A model generated the notes under the pieces. The model did no database searches, was not told the origin of the DNA, and saw only the letters and a list, made by a program, of their open reading frames with translations. Positions 33,520 through 46,030 of a stretch of DNA of 64,000 bases are shown piece after piece. The position numbers and the translations under genes were made by a program. Position 1 is the first letter of the stretch. Every line of letters begins with the position of its first letter. This DNA comes from Hyparrhenia diplandra (taxonomy: Eukaryota; Streptophyta; Magnoliopsida; Poales; Poaceae), in NCBI GenBank assembly GCA_015847255.1, contig JADLZK010008240.1:107570-171569 (forward strand). Reading direction: 5' to 3'.

Positions 33520-36037
33520 CATTCTCTTCTTGAAAAGGGTTTCATGGCACCTCTTTAACACCCACTTAGAGCACCTCTAGTGTGTTGTGGAAAGCGAACC
33601 GAGGGAAGAGAGAGAACAAGGATGGTTCTCTTCCACACTGCAGGTACCGAACCATGCTGATCGAATCATCAAATCGACTCTTCAATATGGTTCGAACAAA
33701 GAGAGTAAAAAGTTGGTGCACAGTGCTACTTTGTTCTTCCCGCAACACTGAAAAACTCCTACTTTTCTATTTTCTACTCTACTAGGTCCCCACTGGTTGT
33801 CCATCTGGGTGATGCTCACATTGTGTGCATCGAACCATCGCAAAATCGATTTCAGAAAGCTGTAGTTGTCAGACACGGTTCGCTCTCACCCTGGAGCTAC
33901 CCTTAGGGCTTGTTTGGCAGCACCTGGAATTGCCCCGCCCGGCCACAGCTCCGACCGGATCGGAGTGGTCCAGTTTGGAAACAGGTTAGATCTGAAATAG
34001 TTGTTCATCTCGGCCTGGCCCAGGAACAAATCTAACCCGGTTTGTCACCCTCTCTCCTTTCCACAGCCCGGAACCTCACCCCCTCCGGCTCCAATCCGAT
34101 GGCAATGGAACCAAGGGGATCCACTGGATCTTGTCCAACAAAAAGCGAAAAATTTATTGCTTTGGTATATGTACCATCTGTTTGTTGGAAATCAATGAGG
34201 CAAATGTCAAACAAAAGCAAAATTTATACACCTAACATATAATATTGAACGGATTACAAAAACAACCAAATATATACAATATTCAATGTATAAATATTTT
34301 TAATAAATATTTTCATGAGACAAAAAATAACTGCAATCAAAAAAAAAAAACAAGCTTATTATTAACATATTATGAATATGAGTTTTAATTCCAAATGATT
34401 TATTTTCGGATATCAATTGGATATCCATGAGTGAAAAACTAAATCAAACCAATAACCTAAAAATTGTTGAAATTGTAAAGAAAAATTAAATGAGTAGATT
34501 TGTCTTAAAAAATACTTTGATAAAAGTAAAATCTATCAACCAAGGGGATAAATATTTTTATAATAATCCAACTGTTCAAAGTTGAATTCTTTTGGTGCAA
34601 CCGAATGAAGCCTTATATGGCTAAACAAGCTTGTAATACCAAAGTAGTGTATCAACTCGATTTATTCTTAGAATTAATAAAAATCTTTCATTAAAAACAC
34701 ATATATTTATTTGTTTTTTTAAAAAAAAATCCCTTATATTCTTTTCTTGTTAAATGTATATTTATTATATTTATAATTTTTGAACCTCTTCATAATGAGC
34801 ATAGTTACATGCAGGCATCATGATGCATATGTAAACATCTGTTTGTCAAACTTTAGCCATGTCAAACAAAAGACAAAATTTATACACCTAACTATATAAT
34901 ATGCATGTTACAGGAACAACCAAATTGTGCAGAAGCAAATAATTAATTGTAAGACAAAAAATTGCAATCAGAAAAAAAAAAAAAGACGAGCTACATTCGA
35001 GCTAAAAGGCATATATACGATATACTATATATTCATAGTTATATGAATGCCTTAACTTCTTTTTCTTGTTTGTTGTAAAAAAATCACATTTTCTTGTTAA
35101 AAATATATATATTATGTTTATAAAATTTTTGAACCTCACATGGATGAGCTGATTACAAGAGGACCTATTTATTTATAATAAACATGGCAAGACAAACTTT
35201 AGCCCTAGTATGTGTTAGGACCAATCTTCTTGGCAAGACAAATGCATGTTATGCGTGGCAGGCTATGGCCACGAACCAAACACGTTATAAGTTGAAAGGC
35301 GTTCCCGACCAGGTCTGCATTTTTTTTTCGTTTTGGTGGCCAGACAAACGCACCGGCACCGCATCTAGGAGCAAACGGCTTCGAGGAAGCACTGATCCAA
35401 GCGGGCTCACGGGCCTAGCTGGCTAGCTGTGGATAGGTGCCCCGCTGACGACAACTGGCGAGCAACAGGAGATTCGGCACCAATCAGCATGGGCGTGACC
35501 GTGATGGGCAGGCCCGGGGATAAACTCGTCAGTTTGACGACCGGCGAGTTTGGCCGGGAGCGAGCGTGGAATCGTAGCACCGGCCGCCGGGAGCCCGGGA
35601 TCCATGGATCTAGTTCTTCCAGGCCAAGCCCCACAGCAGAGTAGCTGATGATAGCACCTTCACATGTCCGCTGGCATTTTGCAATCACCGGCCTGTGCAA
35701 GCCGTTGCTGCTCCGAAGACGGCACCGGCAGGTAGCAGGAAGCAGCTGACACATGATGGCTTTTTGCAAACATCATCACGGATTCGCCCGCGGTGCGCGT
35801 GAAAAGTCTGGGTTTTACGCGTGGCATTCTGATCCGGTTATACTATATGTATTTTTTTCAAATTCAAATATCAAATGGGCGATGGAAGACTTTGATCTCA
35901 TCGAAGATTCATTTTGCAATGTTGCGTACAATATTTTTTTTTTTTTTTTTGAGAATTACACCACTATTTTTCGGGCAGGAGAATTGACTCTTTTCTAACG
36001 GAGGACTTGAGCTGAAACTTTATAAATAATATTATTA
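33520..36037. other. AT-rich intergenic region with duplicated blocks
   Basis: No gene is supported. A diverged direct duplication lies at 34203-35150. A GC-richer patch at 35390-35750 shows only short unrecognised ORFs. A poly(T) tract near 35932-35949 (preceding GAGAATTACACC) looks like a minus-strand retroposon tail. Confidence 0.45.
34203..35150 (+). repeat. diverged direct duplication
   Basis: GTCAAACAAAAG, AATTTATACACCTAAC and ACAACCAAAT occur at about 34206-34276 and about 34861-34925. TGCAATCA plus poly(A), and TTCTTGTTAAA plus TTTTTGAACCTC, occur at about 34331 and 34742-34790, and again at about 34963 and 35092-35137. The second copy is shorter because of internal loss. Confidence 0.6.
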
Positions 36038-37365
36038 TCTATACCTAATAATAAAACACGAAAATTCCTACCAATCTGCCAAACTTTAATCCGCCCAGTC
36101 TGTCCGCCTCTCTTTTCTTCCGCCTTCAATAAGCCAATACGACATCTTTTGTTAGCCGGTCTCAGAAAATTTCAGTACAAAAAAGACTCCCACGATGATA
36201 CGGCAAAGGAAGGAGGGAGATTTCACAGCTAGAAAAGAAAGGAAACCTTCCGCGGCGTCGGTCTTCCAATACCGAATCAAAACCATCATATATCTCCAGA
36301 TCGAAACCCAATGCATAGCAAATCTTCGACAGACCCGTCTGAGGAAACTCACGAGGCAAATAATAGTGATATCCTAACACCTCACCGTCGACCTCAGCGC
36401 GCGGTTGGGGATTGATGAGCTTGGGCGGCGGGACCGAAGCGTTGCCGTCGGGGTGGGTCGGCGGCGGAGCGTTGCTGTAGGTGCTCCACTGGACCAGATA
36501 TGGTGGATCAAGACGTCGAGGGAGAGGACGCCACCACGCGATCCGCACCGGCCAACCACTTGGTAGACTGATTCCGTTGGCTTCGACAGCGGTCGCTCGG
36601 AGAGTCGTAGGCGTCATCCGACTGGAGGCTGGTCTGCGGACGAGGCCGGGGGCGGCGTGACTAGCGATGTGTAGATGGGTGCCACAGAGTCAACATGCGA
36701 AATAGATTGGGCAGCGGCGGCCGGCAGCTGGAAGCTAGGGTTACAGCACACACGCAGTATAATTGTTTAGAACTTGGGCCAAAATATTGTCATTCGTTGG
36801 GCTCCTTTGGGCTTCTATCTATTCACTGTTGTTGTTGAAGCTGTACGCACTGAATCACGATGTGATTTTGCTCTTTTCTTCGTCCAATTTTTTGGCCAAT
36901 ATTTTGTTCAGCGTGATCTAAATAAAATTGTCTCTGTGGAAAACTTAAAAGGTCTCCCTCATAATCATTAATGAATATGCAGGTTCTTGGTTATGGTCCA
37001 AAAAGAAAGTCATAGAACTTAATATTTTAACTATAACCGTGCATATGGATGATATGAAAAATATTTTCTGCTTTATAACGGAGAAAAAATATATCAAAAT
37101 TGTATTTAAAATAGGTTAGATACAAATTTAATAGGACCGTTGTATTATTACCAATATGAAAAAAGTTCAATTTCAAACATGTTCCAATACAATTAATGTA
37201 TTCATTAACGTTTATTTTCCACTCCGTTATTTTTCGACTACACAACATATTTAAGAAAAGAATCAATAAATAGTAAAATTCATTTTTTTCGTTAGATAAA
37301 TGACAGAGGAAGAAAAAAAATATTTTTATAAACCCGCGTAAAGAACGCACGGGCATATTTCCTAG
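36038..37365. mobile_element. non-autonomous Helitron
   Basis: The 5' end TCTATACCTAATAATAAA follows an A, and the 3' end CTAG precedes a T, giving the A|TC...CTAG|T insertion signature. About 10 bases before the 3' end is a GC-rich imperfect hairpin (CCCGCGT...ACGCACGGG), as expected for Helitrons. There is no target duplication and no terminal inverted repeat. The 1.33-kb interior has a GC-richer segment (36380-36740) with a 151-codon minus-strand ORF that could be a captured fragment but is not recognisable. No Rep/helicase is present. Confidence 0.75.
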
Positions 37366-37503
37366 TAAATAAAAAAGGAAAAATATCAGTTTTCTTCTTC
37401 ACGGGCCTGTCCGCACCAGTTTTTTTCGGCTTTGGGCCACGGCTCAACCCAACAACAGGCCACTAAGCCCAACCCACCTGCTCCCTCTCGGGCTCTCTCG
37501 GCC

Positions 37504-40500
37504 ATGGAGGCCGCAACAACAATCAATCAGGAGCCTGGGAGGGAGATGCGGCCGGCGACGGCGACGACGAGGCGAAGAGGAAGGAGGCGGCGCTTGCATC
37601 GAGCAGGCTCCTCGACCCGGGGTTCAAGCCCTCCAAACTATCCCAGGACCGGCTCGACAAGTTTAAGGTGCCCTTATGGTTCTGGCTTCTGGTGCTGCAT
37701 TTCTGCAAGCGTTCGATTCGATAGTGAATTCTTTTTGTTGCTATTGATCCACACGTGGGGATGGTTGTTCTAGATTCTAATATTTGTAAAGTTCGTAGGC
37801 TGAGCTCGTTAGGTCGGGGTAAATTGATCCCGCTACTTAATTTTCGACGCATAGATGAACACGTTGGGGATGTTTGTGTTGCTATTGGTCAATAATTCAC
37901 TTGAATATGTTGCCTGGTTATGCAGTGTGTATGCTGATATCGATGCACTTTACTCTTTTTTTTTATAACTTCCATCCAAGTATCTTGAATAGTTCAGATA
38001 CTGCAGAATGAAATGATTAGATTCTTAAGAAACATAGGGGTAGTTATTTTTCTTTAAATTCAAAGTTGCTTTGTAGAGAAAAAGAAAAGAGCCGATGCCA
38101 GCTATATACATAAAAGCACATTGAATCTATCAAATCGAAGAAGACACCCAATTGAGACAATGTAACAGTAGCTCTTCTCTAGCCTTCTTTTCTTTTGGAG
38201 CCTTTTAGAAGTGTTGATTGGAAACCCTATCACATACCTCTGGGTTGGTACATGGAAGACAGATTGCAACCTTTGTATTTTCAAGGCTAGAGTAGATTGG
38301 ATGTGATAAAGGTTCCATGGTTCACTTTTTGACTTCTTTTTTTATCTGTCAAAACCAAAGTCTTTCAGCCCATCGATCTCAGTTCAGTTTCATGAGAAAG
38401 CTCAAATCCTTAATTACAATTTGTGGAACTCTAGAACCTGAACCTCATCTTAAACAAAATGATCTTCAGACATGTAATATGTGTTTTCGTATGATATGAC
38501 ATTACGTTATCCTCCATAATATCCATTTTTATATAGCTGATTATTTTCTTCTGAATTTACTAGGTTATAAATACTTAATTTGTCATGTGATGCAGGAATT
38601 ACACAAGAAAAGATTACAGATAACTGAAAAGCCCAAAGTATAAAAGGAATCCAAAAGGTACCTGTCTCTCCTGCATGCCCTCTTGTTTAACTGTGTTAGT
38701 TTTCTACTCACCAATCAGAGGATCTAATTCTTTTTAAGGAGCCACTGGGAGAAGTATCAAAGTAACCAGTGATTATAAATTCACTGATAAGGATGCATCT
38801 GCTGATAGTTCTCCAAGAGATGTACACCATATGTCATTAGTTACAGGAATCCAAGAGGTATGCCTGTTAATACTGAATGTGGGGCACTATTTTTGACACA
38901 CATTCTGTAAGCAATGCTTTTGCTTGAATATTTCGACAACAATAAATAAACAACCAAAAAAAAAGTTAACTACGAAAATCTCTATTATTGTAGCACTTTT
39001 GCTTCATCGTTCCTAGTAACCTTCTGATTGGTCTTAGGTATTGGAAGTTCTAGCCATTTTTGTGGCAAAGCACAAACTATTTGCATAGTATTTTTCACAG
39101 GTATCACACGCTGATTATAGCCGCTTTAGTGGCAGTCAAGAAATGAACTAAGAGCCTGCTTGATTTGGTTCCAAAACTTTTTGTAGGGGAATTCATAATT
39201 CCAACCATGTCAGCTAAATCACCTAACACTAAGAACATGATACATTCTGGCACTCTGGCCAATATTGAGGGCTGAGCCTCTTCACATTTTGCTACCTAGA
39301 GTATTGAGGGCTGAGCCTCTTCACACTTGCTACCTAGAGCATCTAATTCATGACCAACGTGGTTACATTCACGTGGGGCATGTTTCACAAAGGGCTGCAT
39401 AAAATTCTCAGCTAACAACTCCTTGGGAAAATATGTGTTTGAAACCACATACTAGGGTGGAAACATGGAAACTAATTCAAAAGACAAGTTTCGGTAGTTC
39501 AAAAAATCTGAAATTTGGCACATCCATAGTTGCATACAAATATGTATGCACATGCAAAAGTTGGGATGCAAACTTTCTTTTTTAAAAAAAAATCATGCGA
39601 AAATGCAAATTTGGTGCATGTGCACTGAAAAGACAAAATCCAAGGAATTTTGTCCTTTAGTGCACATGCATCTTAAATTTGTCATTTTTATATGAATTTT
39701 TCTAGTTCCAACCAGGGAGATTCTAAACGCATTCCCTTGAATTGCTTCAACAACTTGCTTTGCATCTGTCTCCAGTTCAGATTTTGAATGCCAAGTTTGT
39801 ATCGCCGCACCTAGCCCTTGGAGACACGCCAACACCTTCATTTGTAGGGGACTGCAGGCGAATTCTTTACGGCCTCAACCTGATTGGATGACAGCCCCAG
39901 GTTCATCCCTAATTATGTAACCCCATCCAACAATCGCCTTCTGGGCTTTGAAGGAGCCGCCGACATTCAGCTTCAAGCACGTGCTTGGGGGGGCAAAACA
40001 TTCAGCTTCAGCAAAAACGCCATGATGGGGCAAAACTTCCCTCCTGTGAGATTAAAAAATCATGGCAAGATTTTGGCCAAAAAACATTGGCATTCCAAAA
40101 TGAACCATTGATGGCCAAAAAATTTAGGATGCCATTTGGTGGCAAGTTGTGAGCACTCTTCCCTCCTGGTAAAGTAACTTAGTGGTTTAGTTTAAGAAGT
40201 ATCTAGTGACTTGCCAAGATTTTGGCCAAAAAACATTGGCATTCCATTTTTTTTGGCAATGAACCATTGATGGCCAAAATATTTAGGCATGCATTAATTT
40301 TGGCTGGGCATGGTTTTGGAACCCAAACAGGCAAGCCCTAAATGGTAAAGTAACTTAGTGGTTTAGTTTAGTTTTTAGGTAAAAGCACAAGATGCAAATG
40401 CTATCAAGTAATTGCTCAATGATTACATAGAATTGCATGCAGAAAATATTTTGTTATGCTACTTTTTCCTGCTGCTCTTTGACTCTCTGACACTCAGATA

Positions 40501-42621
40501 TTTTCAACTTGATATGAGACAACATTAACATTTTTCTTTGTTGACTTTGATATCCAATTGAGTAGATTTGGTTGCCTTCAAGTGGTAAGCCAACTGCCAA
40601 GTCAACTTAGCATCCTCAAAGATATTAATTTGACTACAGTGCAGATATCATTATGAACACTCATCTTATCTAACTTTACCTTACAGTTGCGATTTCATTC
40701 AACAATCGTGATGGTTTTATCGCCATATATTTACAGGATCCTGCATCAGGCCTGTCCTTGAGGAAACAAAAGGAAGCTACATTGGGGGTATTTTTTCATT
40801 ATTGATCTTGCTTCTGCAGTCTTATTTTACTCTTAACTTGTTTAGTACAGTCTTCACTCCACTGCTTTGCCTTCATTATTAGAAGGATTTGTTTGAATTG
40901 CACAATTCCCCTTTAGGAACGCAAAGCTTTTATATTTTTCAAGAGGTTTGGTAGCACTGGTCCACCTTTCATTGTTCAAAAGGAAACACAGCCTGACTTG
41001 TCAACTTCAATATGTTGGGGCAAACTAAGACACAAAGGCTTCTCGCTGAGATTTGGTAATCTATCTGTGTTGGCAACTTTCTATCACCTTTGTCTGCTGA
41101 GCATGACTGCATGAGGTCTCTCCGCCATCAAGAAATTAATGTGATTTGAACCACAAGTAAAGTAATGTTAAAAGCAGAATCATCTTGCTTCTGATGAAAT
41201 GTGTGGTGATAACATCTCCTTTTGAAATAACACCATCTTCGACAGAGCCCCCCTATCTCTTTGAAAACCTCCTTTTACGAGGAAGCCAAACTTCAAGCCT
41301 TTAGACTTACTGTAGAAAAATGACATGCTTTTCTCCTCTGTTTGGACTCCCTCCCTAGTTCCTTTTGCTTCTCTAGAGTGCAGTTTCTCCTGCTTTATTG
41401 CCGATTGTGTGGCTTAGTTCTTTTAGCCCTCTTTAATCTGTACAGTTTTTTCTCTTTTTGAAAAATAATAAAGATCTCTTACAGTGGGGTTCTCCCCTGC
41501 TGTATTTTTGGATTAAAAAAAAATAACATCTCCTTTACAAAGCACAAGAATATTTCTGTAGGCAAGTTTTTGGCAAAACCCTGGAGGCTCAATTCTACCT
41601 TCCCCTCTCTAGGCAAGCCTTTCAACAGTTCCAGATTTTGCAAGATTTCATCCAAACTCTACAAGTCAATCAAATTTCAAAAGACTCTTGTCACTACAAA
41701 TGGGGAAGCGAAGTGTATTCTTCCTCAAAATTTTATAACTTTCCATATAAGAATGTACAGCCTCCAGCTCCTTTCCTTTGGATCTGGAATTCCAAATGTC
41801 AACAAGCTCAGAGTCTTTTCATGGCTGCTCTTCATGGACAGATTGAATACAAGAAATATTTTGAAAAGAAAAAAAAAAGCAAAAGCTTGAAGGAAATAAC
41901 TAAAACTGTGTCCTCTGCAGCAACAACATTGAAGAAACTGCTTTCCATCTTTTCTTCAGCTGTCCCTTTAGCCAAACTGTTTGGCAGCACCTTGGAATTA
42001 ATTGGGATTTCACAAGAGAATTTTTGAGATGATGCAAGAGGCTAAAACTCAATCTCAGAATCCTTTTTCATGAAATTATTCACCATTGCGACATGGCAAA
42101 TTTGGAAGCAAAGAAACAACTTCATCTTTGATAGGGGCCGGCCTTCTTTATCTCTTGGAAGAACTTCTGTGAGGAAGCTAGGCTTCAAGCTCATAGGTTC
42201 AATGATGTAAAGTGTCTAGAATTCCTTTCCTGTATAGTCTCAATAGCCTAGTTCTTGTGCCTCCCTAGGGCCTAGGGCTTGCTTATTATTATTATTTTTT
42301 AGCAAACCCAGGGCCTGCTTATTGTGTAGCTCCTCCTTCACTTCCTGTGTCGCCTTTGACCCTTCATACAGTGTTGTTTTTCTTTTTTGGTTTTAATAAA
42401 ATTCACAGCGGAGGCTTCTACTGTATATTTTGCTAAAAAAAACAGTCGAGCATCGTGTGACATTATTGTGACCACATTTCAGAAATATATATTGAAGTGA
42501 ATAGTTTGTTTTTCATTTTCAATCAATTGTGAAAAGCGCCGATGGTAATCACATATGTCCCATTCCCATCTATTTCAGGCTTGATATTAAAGAACGATGG
42601 GAAAGGAAAGCAAACATGTAA
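37504..42621 (+). CDS. small five-exon conserved gene of unknown function, frame disrupted
   Basis: Exons: 37504-37667, 38596-38657, 38739-38857, 40737-40787 and 42579-42621, all with GT-AG borders and compatible phases, about 145 codons. The deduced hydrophilic protein contains SSRLLDPGFKPSKLSQDRL, ELHKKRLQI, GRSIKVTSDYKFTDKDASA, MSLVTGIQEDPASGLSLRKQ and ends LDIKERWERKANM. It has no signal peptide or membrane segment. I do not recognise a named domain. The continuous exon chain and the codon-level sense of every exon indicate a real gene. Single-base shifts are needed in exon 1 (about 37530-37541), exon 2 (extra base in the A run at 38635-38637) and exon 4 (extra G at 40772-40773). It is either an expressed gene with sequence errors or a decaying copy. 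The last intron holds LINE DNA. Confidence 0.55.
39240..39345 (+). repeat. tandem duplication, about 40-bp unit
   Basis: TTGAGGGCTGAGCCTCTTCA followed by a GCTACCTAGAG end occurs twice in succession (about 39264 and 39303), inside intron 3 of the small gene. Confidence 0.75.
39593..39841 (-). mobile_element. retroelement RNase H-like fragment
   Basis: A minus-strand ORF reads MKVLACLQGLGAAIQTW and LETDAKQVVEAIQGNAF. This matches the RVT_3 type RNase H-like segment found at the end of plant LINE polyproteins and their derivatives (a short helix followed by ETDA.. VV.AI). It is truncated on both sides. Confidence 0.5.
40015..40375 (+). repeat. nested duplications of MITE-like sequence
   Basis: AAGATTTTGGCCAAAAAACA and GAACCATTGATGGCCAAAA occur at about 40067-40118 and about 40217-40278. 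GGTAAAGTAACTTAGTGGTT occurs at about 40168 and about 40342. GCCAAAATTTTGG-type palindromic blocks are common at ends of grass MITEs, so these are probably two related insertions. Confidence 0.5.
41230..42440 (+). mobile_element. LINE 3' regions, two related copies
   Basis: The first piece (about 41240-41518) is a 3' untranslated region ending in a run of A. The second (about 41550-42440) encodes the reverse-transcriptase zinc-binding segment on the + strand in two frames: SSSKFYNFPYKNVQPPAPFLW, VFSWLLFMDRLNTRN, then HLFFSCPFSQTVWQHLGINW and WQIWKQRNNFIFDRGRPS. This is the zf-RVT end of a plant LINE ORF2, frameshifted and without reverse transcriptase or endonuclease. Both sit in the last intron of the small five-exon gene. 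Confidence 0.75.
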
Positions 42622-43724
42622 AAATCTGAAGATCCAATAACAAAAGCATATCCATTCCGCACTTGATTGAAAATTGGAAAGCAGAAGGACAAAAGAAAGT
42701 GGCAGGCCTCTTTTCCACGGATCATCAGGTTGCTGGTAGGTTCGTGTTTCTGTCAGCCGGCAGATTCACTGGAGCGTGAACAGGAGTCTCAGAACTGAGC
42801 AGCAAGTTAGTATCTGATTTTCAGTGTTTTGTCTGAAGTTTTCTCCAGATGTTTGGTGGGACTTTGCTCTGTTCAGTTGTATTATCTGATTCAAACTTGC
42901 AATTGCGATGATAGTTTGTTTATCGGTTACGGCCTGTGTGGTATAGTTTGTTTGTTTGGTGGAAAAAAGCACTGATGATGCAACAGAGGCCCACGTTCAG
43001 GCGCCGCAACCTTTTGCAGGGCCTAGCAGGCCCGTGTTGATTTGGCCCTTTTCCCTTGTAATAACTATTTTGTTATGATGAATCAGGGGCGGAGCCAATG
43101 ATGATCACAGAACTTGTTTATTTCTCATATACTTTTTTTTTTTTTTTTCTTGCGACTTTTGCGACTTGTTTCTCAAAGGTTGTGCGGCTTGTTTACAAAA
43201 AATGAAGCAGGTGAAGGCAAAACGTGCAATAAGTTATTCAATTGTCGGCATACAGATCGCCGCCAGGATTTGTCCCATTTCTAAACCCTTGAGAGCCTTC
43301 GACGTGGTCCATTTGGGAGCTTCTTGCGATAGTTTCCTTTCGTACTATGATATCCGGTCAACGCAAGTATATATATATCTTCAAACTTGCGGCGAAATAG
43401 TGGCGTATTCTAATGAAGTATATACGTGTAACGTGTCTTGAGACTTGAGGGGAGCGGAAATATGCACGGAACGTTGAGCCAGAGCAAAACGATGGATGGC
43501 AAGAGGTCAAACGCTGTCATGATCGCTCACCAGAAACTGTGGGCTCGCCGCTCGCCGCCGCTGATATATACTATTTTTCAGTTTCATCAGCAATTTGACA
43601 AACTGCTCAAAGGGTAGAGAGCCAAAAGGAGAAACGAATTTTATTTTGTACCACAACGAGTACGTTGTATCTTGTTGAGAGACCGAGATATAGGGAAGGG
43701 GTAAATGGCATGTTGGCCGCGTAT

Positions 43725-44100
43725 CATATCCGTGACATCTGCTGTCCAATCTCGTGACGATGCACGTACGTATATGTACTACTGAGTTACTGACCCTTTC
43801 AGCTCTTTCATCGTACTAAAAATATGACAAACTGCTCATGACGGTCTACTGTATTTCCGTAGCCAAGTCTGAATGTGAGCAAACGTACTTTACGGCTGAC
43901 CGGACCCGAGTTTACGTGGTAGTACGTCTTGTTGCAGGCAATACGCAGGCAAGCAGGCCAAAGGATGGGCTTCAGCGGTGACTTGGCCGGGTTATCAATG
44001 ACTCCGTGACATCTGAATCTGCTGAAACCAGGGCTCCATTCGTGACGTTAGCACGATTTACGTATATGTACTACTGAGTTAATGGACCCTTTCAGGTCTG
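43725..44100 (+). repeat. diverged direct duplication, about 290-bp period
   Basis: CCGTGACATCTG and a block with ACGTATATGTACTACTGAGT followed by GACCCTTTCAG occur at about 43731-43803 and about 44005-44096. The interval holds unrelated insertions. Confidence 0.6.
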
Positions 44101-46010
44101 TCGGTTTGGATCGTGAATTCACATGCCTTTGATAATCCGAAAAAAAAAAGGAAAAAGGTCTCTCTCTCTATTTCCTTCCAACGCCGTCTAATAGGAGGCA
44201 TCAGCCGTCGTCAGAGACACGGCTGACCTAAAAAACCCAGGTTTGTCTGGTCGGATGCCTCATGCAGTTGTTTGGGAACCTGCAGGCCCGCGTGACAACC
44301 TCGAGGATGGGTCTCGCCATGACTTATAGTGGGCATTTTCGAGAAATGACTCCATATACTATGACTTTTGGATTACCAACCAAAGTCAATACGATGGTTG
44401 ACAATGAAACCAAGTAAGCCATGAAAAGGTGCCAAAGACCATATGCAATTGGGTGCGCAAAGGACGAGCTCCGTCTGTTTGGATGGTTTATCAATTGAGA
44501 TCGATCAAGCTATGTAATCGGAAAACGATGCAAGGGATGGGAAAAAAAGGGGGATTGGGTTGATCTCGCTAATCAGGCCATATTTCTCTCTCTCTATATT
44601 CAAACGCCTCTGGTATTAGAGGCCAAGAAATATTGGATCTGAATAGTAGCTACTTCAATAGTATTTAGATGAATCATTTTGCTTATGCTTTAGAGTAAAA
44701 TATTACATATGCATTCAGCATAGATCTTGGATATGGAGCTATGCCAAACAACTACTTATAAACAACCCTTGCGATGGTTATACATGCATGAGTAGAGCAG
44801 TTTGGTATTCTTTTAATCGGCTCACGTATCGTTTTGTTTAGAGAGTGATTAGTATGTACTTGCACCTCTAAACTAATTATAGCGGTTGAGAAGGGACCTA
44901 TCATATGTATGACCGGCCTCATGTGGTACTTTATTATATTATTTATATGTATGGTACTTGAATGTTACGTGGCGATCTTGTTTGGTTATTCTAGCAAGAG
45001 AAAGAAAATGGTCAGAGCCCCTAATGGACCTTGTTAATTACAAGAGTAGTTAGTTTATTTCTCAGAAAACAAAGACTAGTTAGTTTATAGAAGAGGTTCC
45101 TCGCTCCTGCAAAGTAGAATTAATCAGCTATAACTATGGCAATCTTAAAAAAAAAGATAGTGGCCAGAGTTTAGGCGTGGACAAAGAAAGATATTGATGT
45201 GGTGAGGTTAGCACAACCAAGAATCCAAGATGATGAGATAAGAAAACTACTTATATTAGCACACATTGATTACTAAGTTTCGTCATAGTCGATTCTCTAT
45301 AGACATGGATCGCATAACTTAAGCACATTGGTCCTAAACAAAGGCTTGTGCACCAAACAATCTGATGGACTCTGGTGGTACAAAAATTAAAGCAGTTGTT
45401 TTAAAAAATAAAAATATTCTCAAACTTGATAATAGAGGAGTGATGCCATCATCTGGACACAAAATAAACATACACGTCATCTTTGGGATTTACTAATAAG
45501 AACATCACTACTTCAGATACAAGCTTTGAGACAATAATGAGGACCATCATGAACTAATGTCCAAGTCATAGCAGAGGCCTAGCTCCAACTCAAGCCGGAG
45601 TCCATCTTGGGTTCTAGGAGCAGTCCTTGCTTAAAATGATGCCCAAGATGCATTTGGACTTCGGTTTTTATGTTCTACATTTATTTGTGGTTGCTGCTTC
45701 GTTAGGGTTTGAATTTTAGTGTGTTTTTTGTTTTTCTCGTGAAACAGATTATCCATAGCACTTATGACGTACGTCGAGTCTGTCTACCGTGAATCAGACC
45801 CCAATTCTTGTGTTTTTGTTGCATGTGTTGTTAGTCCTTTCGATTGAACGCTTGATCCTCTACTAGAATGATAAGCTTCATCTCTATTTGTGATACCATA
45901 TCGTGTTCTTCACCCTCATGCTTGTGTCCTCGATTTGGTTGTAGAAAAATCCTTCTAAGCATTGTCAAACATTGTGTACTGTAAGTGGCTGATAACCAAA
46001 TGAGCTACTT

Positions 46011-46030
46011 TTTTTTTTTTTTTTTTTTTG
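46011..46030 (-). repeat. poly(T) tract flanked by a short duplication
   Basis: A T run of about 20 bases lies between GAGCTAC (about 46002) and a second GAGCTAC (about 46038). It could be a retroposition remnant consisting only of the tail, or simple slippage. Confidence 0.45.
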
